Shown in pieces: positions 1 through 7,752 of a stretch of 64,000 nt of DNA; within the stretch, counting starts at the first letter, position 1; every line of letters starts with the position of its first letter. Under the pieces are notes generated by a model that searched no databases, was not told where the DNA came from, and worked only from the letters and a program-made list of their open reading frames with translations. The DNA comes from Planctomycetota bacterium. Its GTDB lineage: Bacteria > Planctomycetota > Phycisphaerae > Phycisphaerales > SM1A02. The translations under genes and the position numbers were made by a program. The DNA lies in NCBI GenBank assembly GCA_024226535.1, contig JAAELP010000400.1, forward strand, positions 1-64,000, in the 5' to 3' direction.

Positions 1-118
1 GCACGAGCCCCGACGCGACGGACCCGATGGCCGCGAGCACCACCATGGTGACCATCGCCTCGACGAGCGTGAAGGCCCGTCTCACCCGGCCGGATTGGAT
101 GCTGCGTGCGCCTTTCAT
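1..118 (-). CDS. Type IV pilin-like (prepilin) protein, 5' part only
   Basis: Only the first 39 codons lie inside the window; the gene runs off the left edge. A short basic leader ending RRA is followed by the class III signal FTLVE, with Glu at +5 and then a hydrophobic helix (AMVTMVVLAAIGSVAS). This is a prepilin that a prepilin peptidase would cleave and N-methylate. The residue before the cleavage site is Ala instead of the usual Gly. It lies 70 nt beyond the stop of the large LamG protein and is the last visible member of the leftward pilin operon. A PilW/GspJ-like minor pilin role is inferred from position only. Confidence 0.75.
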   Translation of the reverse strand, partial: MKGARSIQSGRVRRAFTLVEAMVTMVVLAAIGSVASGLV

Positions 119-188
119 CGTGATCGTTATCGTGATCCTGGCTCGCCTTCTTGATCGGGATCGTGCTCGAGTGTCGTTATCGGCCCGT

Positions 189-3100
189 TCACGACCCCGG
201 TTCGATCTCGCCCCACGAGACGATCGGCAGCGTTTCCCCGAGGTAGATACGCGTCGCGTCGTCCTGGTCGAGGCAGCGGTTGTAGATCCGGACGTCGTCG
301 ATGAGGCCGTCGAAGTACGCGGCGGCCGGAAGCTGGTCGGCGTCGCCGCCGCCGATCTGGAACGCCTGGGTGTAGCTCGGATCGGGCGTGCCGGTCGCCG
401 CCACGTCCGTCGTGGCCGTCAGGTCGACGGCGTTGACGAAGAGCGAGTTGTTGACGGACTCCTCGCGGTCGAACGTCACCACCACGTGGTACCAGGTGTC
501 GGCTGTCCAGCTCGTCTGGGTCGTCCACTTGTAGCGGAGACCGCCGTTCTCCATCTTGATGACGAGCGAGCCGTCCGAGACGGTGGCCTGCGTGTAGTCG
601 GTGCCGACCAGGGCGACGACCATGTTGTTGTCGGCGTCGAGGTACTTCCCGACGAGCACCTGGCTCGTCGCCGTCGCGCTGGTGAACGTCGCGTCCGGCT
701 TGAACCAGAAGGCGATCGACGAGCTGCTCGCCATGTTCATCTGCGCGTCGCCGTTGAGCGCGACGATGCCGCTGGCGCCGTTGAAGTCGAGGGCCTTGCC
801 GACCTGGCCCGTCACGAGGCTCGCCCCCGTCACCGTGCCCGTGTTCGGTCCGCGATCGTCGGGCGTCGTGCCGCCGGACGTCGAATCGAACTTCAGGTAC
901 GCGAGCGGTCCGGCGGCCCAGTCAAGGGCCCGGCGCATGATCAGCGTGCCGCCGTCGGTGAGGTCGTCCACGTCGAAGTTGCTCTGTCCCCAGGGGAGCG
1001 CCACCCGGCGGCCGGGGGCGCCGCCGCCGCCGTACCGGGTGTCGGCGGCGTCGAGCGCGGTGGTCATGCCAACGCTGCCTCCGACCTGCTCGGCAAGGAC
1101 CTGCACGCCGGTGCCGACCGTGCCTCCCACGTTGGTCAGGCTCTGCACGACGCTGGAAATGCTCGTGTCGCCGGTGGCGAACCGGCGCGTGACGTAGTGG
1201 GTGTTGTCGGTGACGTCGATCTCGTCGTCCGTCGGCGATCCATAGGACGACGCGATCCCGAACTCGTCGTAGAGCGCCGGCTCCTCCAGCACCACGCCGA
1301 TGGGCGTGTCGGCGATCTTGGTACCGAGCGACGTGGAGCCGACCGTCTCGCTGACGTACACGACGTCGTACAGCTCCGTGCGCCGATCGAACGTCGATTG
1401 GGTGGTGCTCGCCGAAGTCGGCGCGACGCGGTAGCCCATCGACTCCATGAGCGTCTTCTTCGAGGTGTCGTACGTGCTGAGGCTCGCCTCGTTAGGCACG
1501 ATGAAGAGCACGTCGCCGCCGCCGTAGGTGCCCTCGGTGTGCATCACGGGGCTGCACGATCCGACGAGGCCGTCGTCGACGAGCGTGATGTCGCCGGTCT
1601 GGAGCGATGCGATCATCGAGTCCCCGTCGGCCAGGGAGCTGAAGTCGGCGCGGAGCACGTAGCTCGTGGCCGCCGACACGTTGAAGTTCGACGTGAACGT
1701 GATCGTGCCCGCGGAGGTGCTCACGGTCCCGGTGCCGCCGACGGCGGTGGTCTCGCCGCCGCCGATCGTGCCGTCGCCGTTGGTGTCCACGATCATCTCC
1801 ACTCCGCCGAAGTCGCCGTTCACGAGACCGGCGATCGCCTGGATCGAGAACGTGACCTCGTCCACCGCGATCGTGCCGTAGCTCGGCGTCAGCGTGAAGG
1901 CGTACAGCTCGGCGTTCGTGACGCTGCCGGCGTCCGCGAACGCGTCGTGCTCCTGTCCGGTGCCGTGGTTGGCGAGGGTGAGCACCGGGCCGTCCGTCCA
2001 ATAGCCCGTGAGATAGAAGAAGTTCGATTCGCTGACGTCCTCGTGATAGAACTCGATCGTCGCGGCCGAGCCCGCGTTGACGTGCATCCGTCCCTCGGTA
2101 TGACCGCCGTCCTCGGCCTCCTGGACATCGAGCACGCGGGCCAGCGTCGAGCCGTCGGGCCGCACGCCGATGTTGTTCTGCGCGGACGTATACGCATTGA
2201 CGAGCGAGAACTCCGCGACCGCGTCCGGCGGCACGCCGCTTCCGCTGAGCGACTTGTCCTCCCACGTGAGATCCGCCGCAGGCGTGCCGACGTCGGTGAA
2301 CGTCTCCTGGTAGGTCTTCAGCGGTGGGCTGCTCCAGTAGCCGACGAGCGTGTAGTCCACGTCGCTCGTGTCCTGGGCCCACAGCTCGATCGTGGCGCTC
2401 GCCGTCGCGTCGGCGGCGACGTGCATCGTGGCCGTCGAGACGCCCCCGCTCTGCGCCTTGACAAGATCGATGATGCGGCTGAGGCTCGAACCGTTCGTGC
2501 GGACGCCGGCCTCGCGCTCGTAGCTGGTGTCGAGGTTGGTCAGCACGATCTCGGCGACCTGGCTCGCCGCCACGCCGTGGATGCTGAGGTTCCGATCGTG
2601 CCACGTGCTCGTGGCCGTCGGCGAGAACGCCTGCCACGCCTCGACGTAGGTCCCGCAGTTCCAGTAGCCGAGCAGGATGAACCGAACGTCACTCGTGTTG
2701 TCGGAGTAGTGCTGGATCTGCGAGCTCGCGTCGGTCTTCACGTGCATCGTGACCGTCTCCCAGCCGCTGGATTCGGCCTCGACGAGCTGGAACCGCCGGT
2801 CGTTGCTCGAGCCGACGGCGCGGACGCCGCCCCACCGCTGGTTCCCGGTGTTCGAGTTGCGAACGGCGATCTCCACGACCGCGTTCGCCGGCACGTTGAA
2901 CGGCGCCCCGGCGAGGCTCTTGGTCTGCCAGGTGTCGGAGCTGGTCGCCTGCCAGACCTGGTAGCTCTCGACGTAGCACGGGACGTAGACCTCCTTGTGC
3001 ACGACGCTCGAGGTCGATCCGCTCACGCAGTCGGACCCGGCCGTGAATCCACTGGAGGAGAGACCGATCGTGACCGTGTCGCCGTCGCCGGATGAGAGGC

Positions 3101-4538
3101 TCGCGAAGTCCGCGCGGAGCACGTAGTGGGTGGCCGCGCTGACGGCGAACGACGTCGAAAACGTGATCGTCCCCGCCGCCTGGTTCACGACGCCGGCGCC
3201 GCCGACGACCGTCGTCTCCGAGCCGCCGATGTGCCCGTTGCCGTTGTCGTCCACGACGATTTCGACGTCGTCCCAGTCGCCGTCGACGAGCCCCGTGATG
3301 CTCGACAGCGAGAACTGAACCTCGGTGATCGTGGTCGAGCCGCCGCCGGGATCGAGCTTGAACGCGAACAGCTCCGCGTCGGTCTCCTCGCCCTGGCCCG
3401 AGAAGGTGTCGCCGGATTGGCCGGCGTCGTGGTCGGCCAGCGCGATCGCCGCGCCCGCGCACTTGTAGAAGTCCACGACGAACCAGCCGACGTCCGCGGT
3501 GGACGAGCTGGCCGTGCCGCGGTTCAGGCGCAGGTTCGTCGCGCTCGTGAGATCGGCGGTGAACCAGCCCACGCCGGGCACGTCGTCGCTCGTGTAGTTC
3601 GACCGGCCGCTGCGGCCCCAGGCGCCGGTCGTCGCGATCGACTCCGACGTGTTCACGCTCGTGATCGTGACGTCCTTCTGCGTGTCGACCGTCCCGAAGT
3701 TCCGCGTGTTGTGCTGGACGGTCGTGCCGTCGGTGAACTCGACGAGGTACCACGTCACCTCGAGCGCGACACCGGTGCTGCTTCGATCGAACGTCAGCGT
3801 CGTGGGGTTGGTCACGCGCCCGCGCAGGAGCTTCTGCCCGATGTTCGTCTGCGTGCCATCGGCCTGGGTCTGGCTGAAGATCAGCCACGAGGTCGAGGTG
3901 TCCACGCTCGTCACCGTCGCGGTGCGCGAGCTGTCGGACGTGCCGAAGGTCACGTCGCCGCTCTGCACCGTCGCCCCGTCGAACTCGACCACCTGCCACG
4001 GCGCGTAGTTCGGGCTGATGCCCACCGTTTCGTGCAGGACCTGGAGGTTCGTCGCGCTCGACAGCTTCGCCCGCACGGCATCGTCGGACCCGTGCTTGCT
4101 GCCCTCTTGGCGAGCGCTCACGAGCGGGAAGCTCTTGGTGAGGTCGACGCTGGTGACGGTCACGTTCGTCGTGGTGGACGACACCGTCGCCACGCCACGC
4201 TGCACGCTGACGCCGCTGGAGAACTCCGCGACGTACCAGTGCACGGTGCACGAGCCCGACATCCCGACGCGTTTGAACGTGAGCGTCGTCGCGTTGGTCA
4301 TCTCGCCGCTGACGAGGGTGTCGGAGGTGGTGTTCTGGGTGTTCGTGACGCCGAAGACGAGGAACGACTTGGTGAGGTCCACCGACGTGATCGTCGCGGT
4401 CGCCGACGTCGTTCCGCTGATCGTGGTCGTCCCCGACTGCACGGCGCTGACCTCCGCGGCCCGGGCCGGGGCGGTGACGAGCAGCATCACCGCCGCGAGC
4501 GCGACGATGAGCAACCGTGTCGATCTCTTTCGGAGCAT
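189..4538 (-). CDS. Large secreted repeat protein with EF-hand-like loops and C-terminal LamG domain; candidate pilus-associated adhesin
   Basis: 1449 residues with a Sec signal peptide (basic start, hydrophobic core, cleavage near TAPARA-AEV, about residue 27). In order I see: about four degenerate N-terminal repeats ending in WYVAEF, WQVVEF, WYLVEF or WFVVDF; a beta-rich module with an EF-hand-type loop at residues 430-441 (DDNGNGHIGGSE); three repeats ending in GYW; a second copy of the beta module with a loop at 918-929 (DTNGDGTIGGGE); a Rossmann-like ThuA/glutamine-amidotransferase-like region at about 1004-1207; and a LamG/concanavalin-like domain at about 1212-1440. The start is preceded by GGGGGGAG. 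It lies 13 nt after the PilX-like gene. That is the slot PilY1 occupies in proteobacterial minor-pilin operons, so a tip-adhesin or secreted-substrate role is inferred. It has no similarity to PilY1 that I can see. Confidence 0.7.
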   Translation of the reverse strand: MLRKRSTRLLIVALAAVMLLVTAPARAAEVSAVQSGTTTISGTTSATATITSVDLTKSFLVFGVTNTQNTTSDTLVSGEMTNATTLTFKRVGMSGSCTVHWYVAEFSSGVSVQRGVATVSSTTTNVTVTSVDLTKSFPLVSARQEGSKHGSDDAVRAKLSSATNLQVLHETVGISPNYAPWQVVEFDGATVQSGDVTFGTSDSSRTATVTSVDTSTSWLIFSQTQADGTQTNIGQKLLRGRVTNPTTLTFDRSSTGVALEVTWYLVEFTDGTTVQHNTRNFGTVDTQKDVTITSVNTSESIATTGAWGRSGRSNYTSDDVPGVGWFTADLTSATNLRLNRGTASSSTADVGWFVVDFYKCAGAAIALADHDAGQSGDTFSGQGEETDAELFAFKLDPGGGSTTITEVQFSLSSITGLVDGDWDDVEIVVDDNGNGHIGGSETTVVGGAGVVNQAAGTITFSTSFAVSAATHYVLRADFASLSSGDGDTVTIGLSSSGFTAGSDCVSGSTSSVVHKEVYVPCYVESYQVWQATSSDTWQTKSLAGAPFNVPANAVVEIAVRNSNTGNQRWGGVRAVGSSNDRRFQLVEAESSGWETVTMHVKTDASSQIQHYSDNTSDVRFILLGYWNCGTYVEAWQAFSPTATSTWHDRNLSIHGVAASQVAEIVLTNLDTSYEREAGVRTNGSSLSRIIDLVKAQSGGVSTATMHVAADATASATIELWAQDTSDVDYTLVGYWSSPPLKTYQETFTDVGTPAADLTWEDKSLSGSGVPPDAVAEFSLVNAYTSAQNNIGVRPDGSTLARVLDVQEAEDGGHTEGRMHVNAGSAATIEFYHEDVSESNFFYLTGYWTDGPVLTLANHGTGQEHDAFADAGSVTNAELYAFTLTPSYGTIAVDEVTFSIQAIAGLVNGDFGGVEMIVDTNGDGTIGGGETTAVGGTGTVSTSAGTITFTSNFNVSAATSYVLRADFSSLADGDSMIASLQTGDITLVDDGLVGSCSPVMHTEGTYGGGDVLFIVPNEASLSTYDTSKKTLMESMGYRVAPTSASTTQSTFDRRTELYDVVYVSETVGSTSLGTKIADTPIGVVLEEPALYDEFGIASSYGSPTDDEIDVTDNTHYVTRRFATGDTSISSVVQSLTNVGGTVGTGVQVLAEQVGGSVGMTTALDAADTRYGGGGAPGRRVALPWGQSNFDVDDLTDGGTLIMRRALDWAAGPLAYLKFDSTSGGTTPDDRGPNTGTVTGASLVTGQVGKALDFNGASGIVALNGDAQMNMASSSSIAFWFKPDATFTSATATSQVLVGKYLDADNNMVVALVGTDYTQATVSDGSLVIKMENGGLRYKWTTQTSWTADTWYHVVVTFDREESVNNSLFVNAVDLTATTDVAATGTPDPSYTQAFQIGGGDADQLPAAAYFDGLIDDVRIYNRCLDQDDATRIYLGETLPIVSWGEIEPGS

Positions 4539-4551
4539 GGCGCTCCCCCCG

Positions 4552-4959
4552 TCAGTAGTCGATCGTCAGCCGGATTTCGCGCCGCGCCGAGCCCGCCCGC
4601 CCGCGGCTGGTCACGGTGAACCGCGTTCCGCTGGCGGTCTGCACCACCGCGACGCGTCCCCAGCCCACGGTCGGATCGGTGTTGTCGTCGGCGTCGTCGG
4701 AGACGGTGCCGGCGAGGCCGTCGCCGTCCTCATCGCCGGCGCCGGTGATCGTCTCGCGGATGGCCATGTTCATGCCGGCCTCCGCCGCGTAGAACGCCTG
4801 CACGGTCTCGAGGCGCCGGACCGAGAGATCCTGGTCACGCCCCGAGGCAAACACCATCGTCACGACCACGAGATTGAGCACCACGAGCGCGACGATCGTC
4901 GCCACCACGGCGGCGCCGCGGCGCGAGCGATGTCCGGGCTCTCGGTGCGTCATGGTCAT
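4552..4959 (-). CDS. PilX-like minor pilus assembly protein
   Basis: 135 residues. A basic N-terminus (HRSRRGAAVVATIVALVV) leads into one transmembrane helix. Then come a Phe-Tyr-Ala-Ala-Glu-Ala-Gly-Met segment and a small soluble domain. The G-AAVVA..ALVVL..VV..V pattern plus FYAAEAGMN is the signature of the PilX N-terminal family, in which the usual FTL/IE signal is relaxed. In type IV pili PilX is a minor pilin that helps build the tip complex. The gene lies between a PilV/GspI-like prepilin (19 nt upstream) and the giant LamG protein (13 nt downstream), consistent with a fimT-pilV-pilX type order. Confidence 0.7.
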   Translation of the reverse strand: MTMTHREPGHRSRRGAAVVATIVALVVLNLVVVTMVFASGRDQDLSVRRLETVQAFYAAEAGMNMAIRETITGAGDEDGDGLAGTVSDDADDNTDPTVGWGRVAVVQTASGTRFTVTSRGRAGSARREIRLTIDY

Positions 4960-4978
4960 TCGGACTCAGGGTGTAAAA

Positions 4979-5401
4979 TCAGGGTGTGTAGTCCGTAAGC
5001 ACGGTCGCGACGGACAGCGTCTGCGCGTCTCCGTCGCCGTCGGTCCAGCTCACGTCGACGGCCACGTTCATGTAGCCGCTGCCGGCCGTGGAGAGATCGG
5101 CGAGCGTCTCGGTGAAGGTCACGCTGCGGTTGAACGCGGTGTCGGTGGCGATCGGCGTCTCCGCCGCGTAGTTGCCGCCGACGAGGTACGAGTACCCGCG
5201 CGTCGTGCTGTGCCGGTCGGCGATGACGTCCTCGATCTTCTCGATGGCGAGCCACCGGGCGCGGCTCGTGAGGATCGGATCGACACGCTGGATGTGCACC
5301 TCGCGGATCGCCCACAGCATGGGCGGCACCGCAAGCCCCAGGATGACGAGCGAGGCGACGGTTTCGATGAGCGTGAAGCCGGGGCGTCGTCTTCCATGCA
5401 T
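4979..5401 (-). CDS. Prepilin-type protein, PilV/GspI-like minor pseudopilin
   Basis: 140 residues starting at ATG 5401, preceded by a strong ribosome-binding site (AGGGGAGG). The leader MHGRRRPG is followed by FTLIE and a long hydrophobic helix (TVASLVILGLAVP), a textbook prepilin-peptidase substrate. The short leader and the LIEtvaSLVIL pattern resemble PilV/GspI minor pseudopilins, which prime the pilus or pseudopilus tip. The rest is a small beta-rich domain that I do not recognise further. It sits between the FimT/GspH-like gene (23 nt upstream) and the PilX-like gene. The reading frame stays open upstream, but that part lacks a pilin signature and overlaps the neighbour. Confidence 0.75.
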   Translation of the reverse strand: MHGRRRPGFTLIETVASLVILGLAVPPMLWAIREVHIQRVDPILTSRARWLAIEKIEDVIADRHSTTRGYSYLVGGNYAAETPIATDTAFNRSVTFTETLADLSTAGSGYMNVAVDVSWTDGDGDAQTLSVATVLTDYTP

Positions 5402-5424
5402 CCTGGTCCTCCCCTCGTGCGACG

Positions 5425-5970
5425 TCAGGGCGCCGCGAAGACCGCGTGCCCCGTTCCCTTCTCGACGGTCAGCGTGACCGAACTCGTCAGCGTCACGGTG
5501 CCGTCGGCGGCGAGGGTCGTCGCGTCGCCGGTGAGCGGCGCCCCGAGCCAGTCGAAGCCGATGTCGGCGCCGCCGTCGAACACGGCGGAGACGACCTGGA
5601 CATCGGGAAAGTCGCCGGTCATGAGCGTCTTCACGTAGTTCGCGTTGGTGGCGACATCGGTCATCGTCACCGCGTTGGCCTTGCCCGCGGCGCCGGTTTC
5701 GGCCTGGAGTGTCCAGGTCTCCGCCGCCGCGTCGAACTTGACCCACGTGATCGTGCCCGTGGCCACCGCGTGCTGCCGCGCGAACGTGACGTCATGCAGG
5801 AGCATGTGTCCGGCGGCCGACGCCCGCGAGTCGGTGAAGTTGCTGATCGCGGGCACCGCGGCGGCGGCGAGGATGGCGAGGATCACCATCACCGACACCG
5901 CCTCGATGAGGGTGAACCCGCCGCCCCGGCGCGGACGGCGGGCTCGCTCGATTGTCGCGAGAGCCTTCAT
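5425..5970 (-). CDS. FimT/GspH-like prepilin
   Basis: 181 residues from ATG 5970. A positively charged leader (RARRPRRGGG) is followed by FTLIE and the hydrophobic stretch AVSVMVILAILAAAAVPAISNF. The downstream SRASAAGHMLLHDVTFARQHAVATG, with its pattern of a helix plus 'ARQ.A', is characteristic of FimT/GspH pseudopilins. The C-terminal half is beta-rich. FimT/GspH proteins are minor pilins near the filament tip, and in some bacteria they bind DNA. The gene starts 16 nt after the GspG-like pilin. Confidence 0.8.
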   Translation of the reverse strand: MKALATIERARRPRRGGGFTLIEAVSVMVILAILAAAAVPAISNFTDSRASAAGHMLLHDVTFARQHAVATGTITWVKFDAAAETWTLQAETGAAGKANAVTMTDVATNANYVKTLMTGDFPDVQVVSAVFDGGADIGFDWLGAPLTGDATTLAADGTVTLTSSVTLTVEKGTGHAVFAAP

Positions 5971-5986
5971 TCCAGTGCCCTGGAAA

Positions 5987-6451
5987 TCAGAAGTCGTTCT
6001 CGCCGTTGACGTCGGTGTTCGCGTAGAACGTGAACGCCGGGGGCGTGAGCGTGTTGTCAAGGTAGTACGCCCAACCGCCGGTGCCCGCCGCGACGGGAGC
6101 CGTCCGCGCCCCCGCCTCCGCCACCGTCGCCAGGTGGACGTCGCCGGGGCTCGCGCCCGTGTCGTACGGATTGTCCGGCACCGCCTCCTGCATGACGTCG
6201 CCGACCGTCTCGAGTTGGGCGAGCGTCGGGTACGCCGCCGTGGCGCCGGTGATCGCCGTGTTCGCGTAGAAGTTGGCGCAACCGGCGCGAACACCTCCGA
6301 GGGTGCCCTTCACCGAAGCATCCTTGGCCTGCTGCGCGTAGTCGAAGTACTTGGGCAGGGCAACGCCGGCGAGGATCGCGAGGATGACGATCACCGCCAT
6401 CAGCTCGACAAGCGTGAAGCCCTTCCGAATGGCTCTGCTTCCTTGACTCAT
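5987..6451 (-). CDS. GspG-like major pseudopilin / type IV major pilin
   Basis: 154 residues from ATG 6451, with AAGGA upstream. The leader MSQGSRAIRKG is cleaved before FTLVE; the helix LMAVIVILAILAGVALPKYFDYAQQAKDAS is the classical GspG/PilA N-terminus. The C-terminal half (NPYD, GGWAYYLD) matches GspG-type pseudopilins, which form the main shaft of the filament and often bind calcium. About 100 nt separate it from gspF, a larger gap than between its other neighbours, so it may have extra expression signals. I could not find a convincing promoter there. Confidence 0.85.
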   Translation of the reverse strand: MSQGSRAIRKGFTLVELMAVIVILAILAGVALPKYFDYAQQAKDASVKGTLGGVRAGCANFYANTAITGATAAYPTLAQLETVGDVMQEAVPDNPYDTGASPGDVHLATVAEAGARTAPVAAGTGGWAYYLDNTLTPPAFTFYANTDVNGENDF

Positions 6452-6552
6452 GACTCGTTCCTTACAACCAGGTGGACGGTTCAGATCGTCCGACTCGATA
6501 CGGTGCCGGTCCGTCCGGCTCCGCGACAAAAGACTCGCTCGAGGCCTCCGCC

Positions 6553-7752
6553 TCACATAATGGCTCCCATGTTCCACATGGGCAGGAAGATGGCGAGCGC
6601 GATGACGAGCACCATTCCGGCCAGTCCGACGATCATGATCGGCTCGATCACCGTCGTGACGTTCTTGGCCAGGTGCTCCACCTCGCGGTCGCAGTTCCGC
6701 GCGACGATTTCGCACATCTTCGGAAGCTCCGCCGCTTCTTCACCCGCGGACAGCATCCGACGGGTGAACGTCGGGAAGTATTCACATGTCACTATCACAT
6801 CGGAGATGCGCCCGCCCCGATTGACCTGTTCTCGGAGTTTCTGCGCCTCGACCTCGAGGAGCGGGCGTCCAGACGCGCGCCCGCCCATCTCGATGGCGTC
6901 GATCATGTTCAGGCCGCTGCGCAGCGAGATTCCGAGAACACTCGTGAATCGACTGATCGCCAGACCCTTCAGCACATCCCGCAGGAACGGAACATGGTGC
7001 AGGAGGTTATCGATCTTCTTGCGCGACTTCGGCCGGCGCCACGCGCCGCGGATTCCGAAGAAAGCCGCCACTCCCGTCCCGACGAAGATGTACCAGTAGA
7101 ACCGCAAGGCGTCGCTGATCGCGATCACGATCTGCGTGGGCAACGGCAGGGCGACCTCGCGCCGCGCGTAGATGCCCGTGAACCGCGGCACGACGAAGAC
7201 CATGAGGAACGTCAGGGCGAGCGACAGCGCGATGATCACGCACGTCGGGTACATCAGCGCGCCCTTGACGGACTTGTTGATGTCGTTCTGACGCTCGAGC
7301 ATCGTGGAGAGCGTGCCGAGCACCTCGACGATGTTGCCGCTCGCCTCCGCGGCGCGAATCGTCTCGATGTAGACTTCACCGAAGACGTCCTTGTGGGACA
7401 TCATCGCGTCGGTCACGGAGCTGCCGCCCTCGATCTCCTGGGCGACGGACTCGACGACCTCCCGCAGACGCTCGTTCTCTTCCTGCTCGACGATCGAGCG
7501 GAGCCCGTCCACGATCGGCAGACGCGCCTCCATCAGCACCGAGAACTGGTGGGTGAACTGCGACAGGTCGCGGAGCGAGATCTTCTTGCCCTTCTTGCCG
7601 CGCTTGCGATTGCGGCAGGTGATCCGCAGCGGCTTCATGCCGGCGGCGACGAGCTTCCGGTACGCCTCCTCGCGCGTGGACGCCTGGAGCACGCCGCTCG
7701 TCTGAGCGCCGCGTGTCCCGATGGCCCGGTAATGGAAGGAGAGTTGGCTCAT
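6553..7752 (-). CDS. gspF: Type II secretion / type IV pilus inner-membrane platform protein (GspF/PilC family)
   Basis: 399 residues from ATG 7752, overlapping the gspE stop as ATGA. It contains two T2SSF repeats (about 70-190 and 275-395), each followed by hydrophobic segments (CVIIALSLALTFLMVFVVPRF, and the C-terminal IMIVGLAGMVLVIALAIFLPMW). Three membrane helices are expected. The end (PMWNMGAIM) matches the conserved GspF/PilC terminus. The protein anchors the hexameric ATPase and adds pilin subunits to the growing fibre. The reading frame stays open upstream of 7752, but that segment lies inside gspE and looks non-coding. Confidence 0.9.
   Translation of the reverse strand: MSQLSFHYRAIGTRGAQTSGVLQASTREEAYRKLVAAGMKPLRITCRNRKRGKKGKKISLRDLSQFTHQFSVLMEARLPIVDGLRSIVEQEENERLREVVESVAQEIEGGSSVTDAMMSHKDVFGEVYIETIRAAEASGNIVEVLGTLSTMLERQNDINKSVKGALMYPTCVIIALSLALTFLMVFVVPRFTGIYARREVALPLPTQIVIAISDALRFYWYIFVGTGVAAFFGIRGAWRRPKSRKKIDNLLHHVPFLRDVLKGLAISRFTSVLGISLRSGLNMIDAIEMGGRASGRPLLEVEAQKLREQVNRGGRISDVIVTCEYFPTFTRRMLSAGEEAAELPKMCEIVARNCDREVEHLAKNVTTVIEPIMIVGLAGMVLVIALAIFLPMWNMGAIM

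Noticed and set aside
27-3095. Very long open frame (about 1000 codons) on the plus strand opposite the LamG gene
   Set aside because: Arg/Val/Asp/His-rich composition with no domain or signal is typical of the antisense frame in GC-rich DNA; the minus-strand gene has a signal peptide, repeats and a LamG domain.
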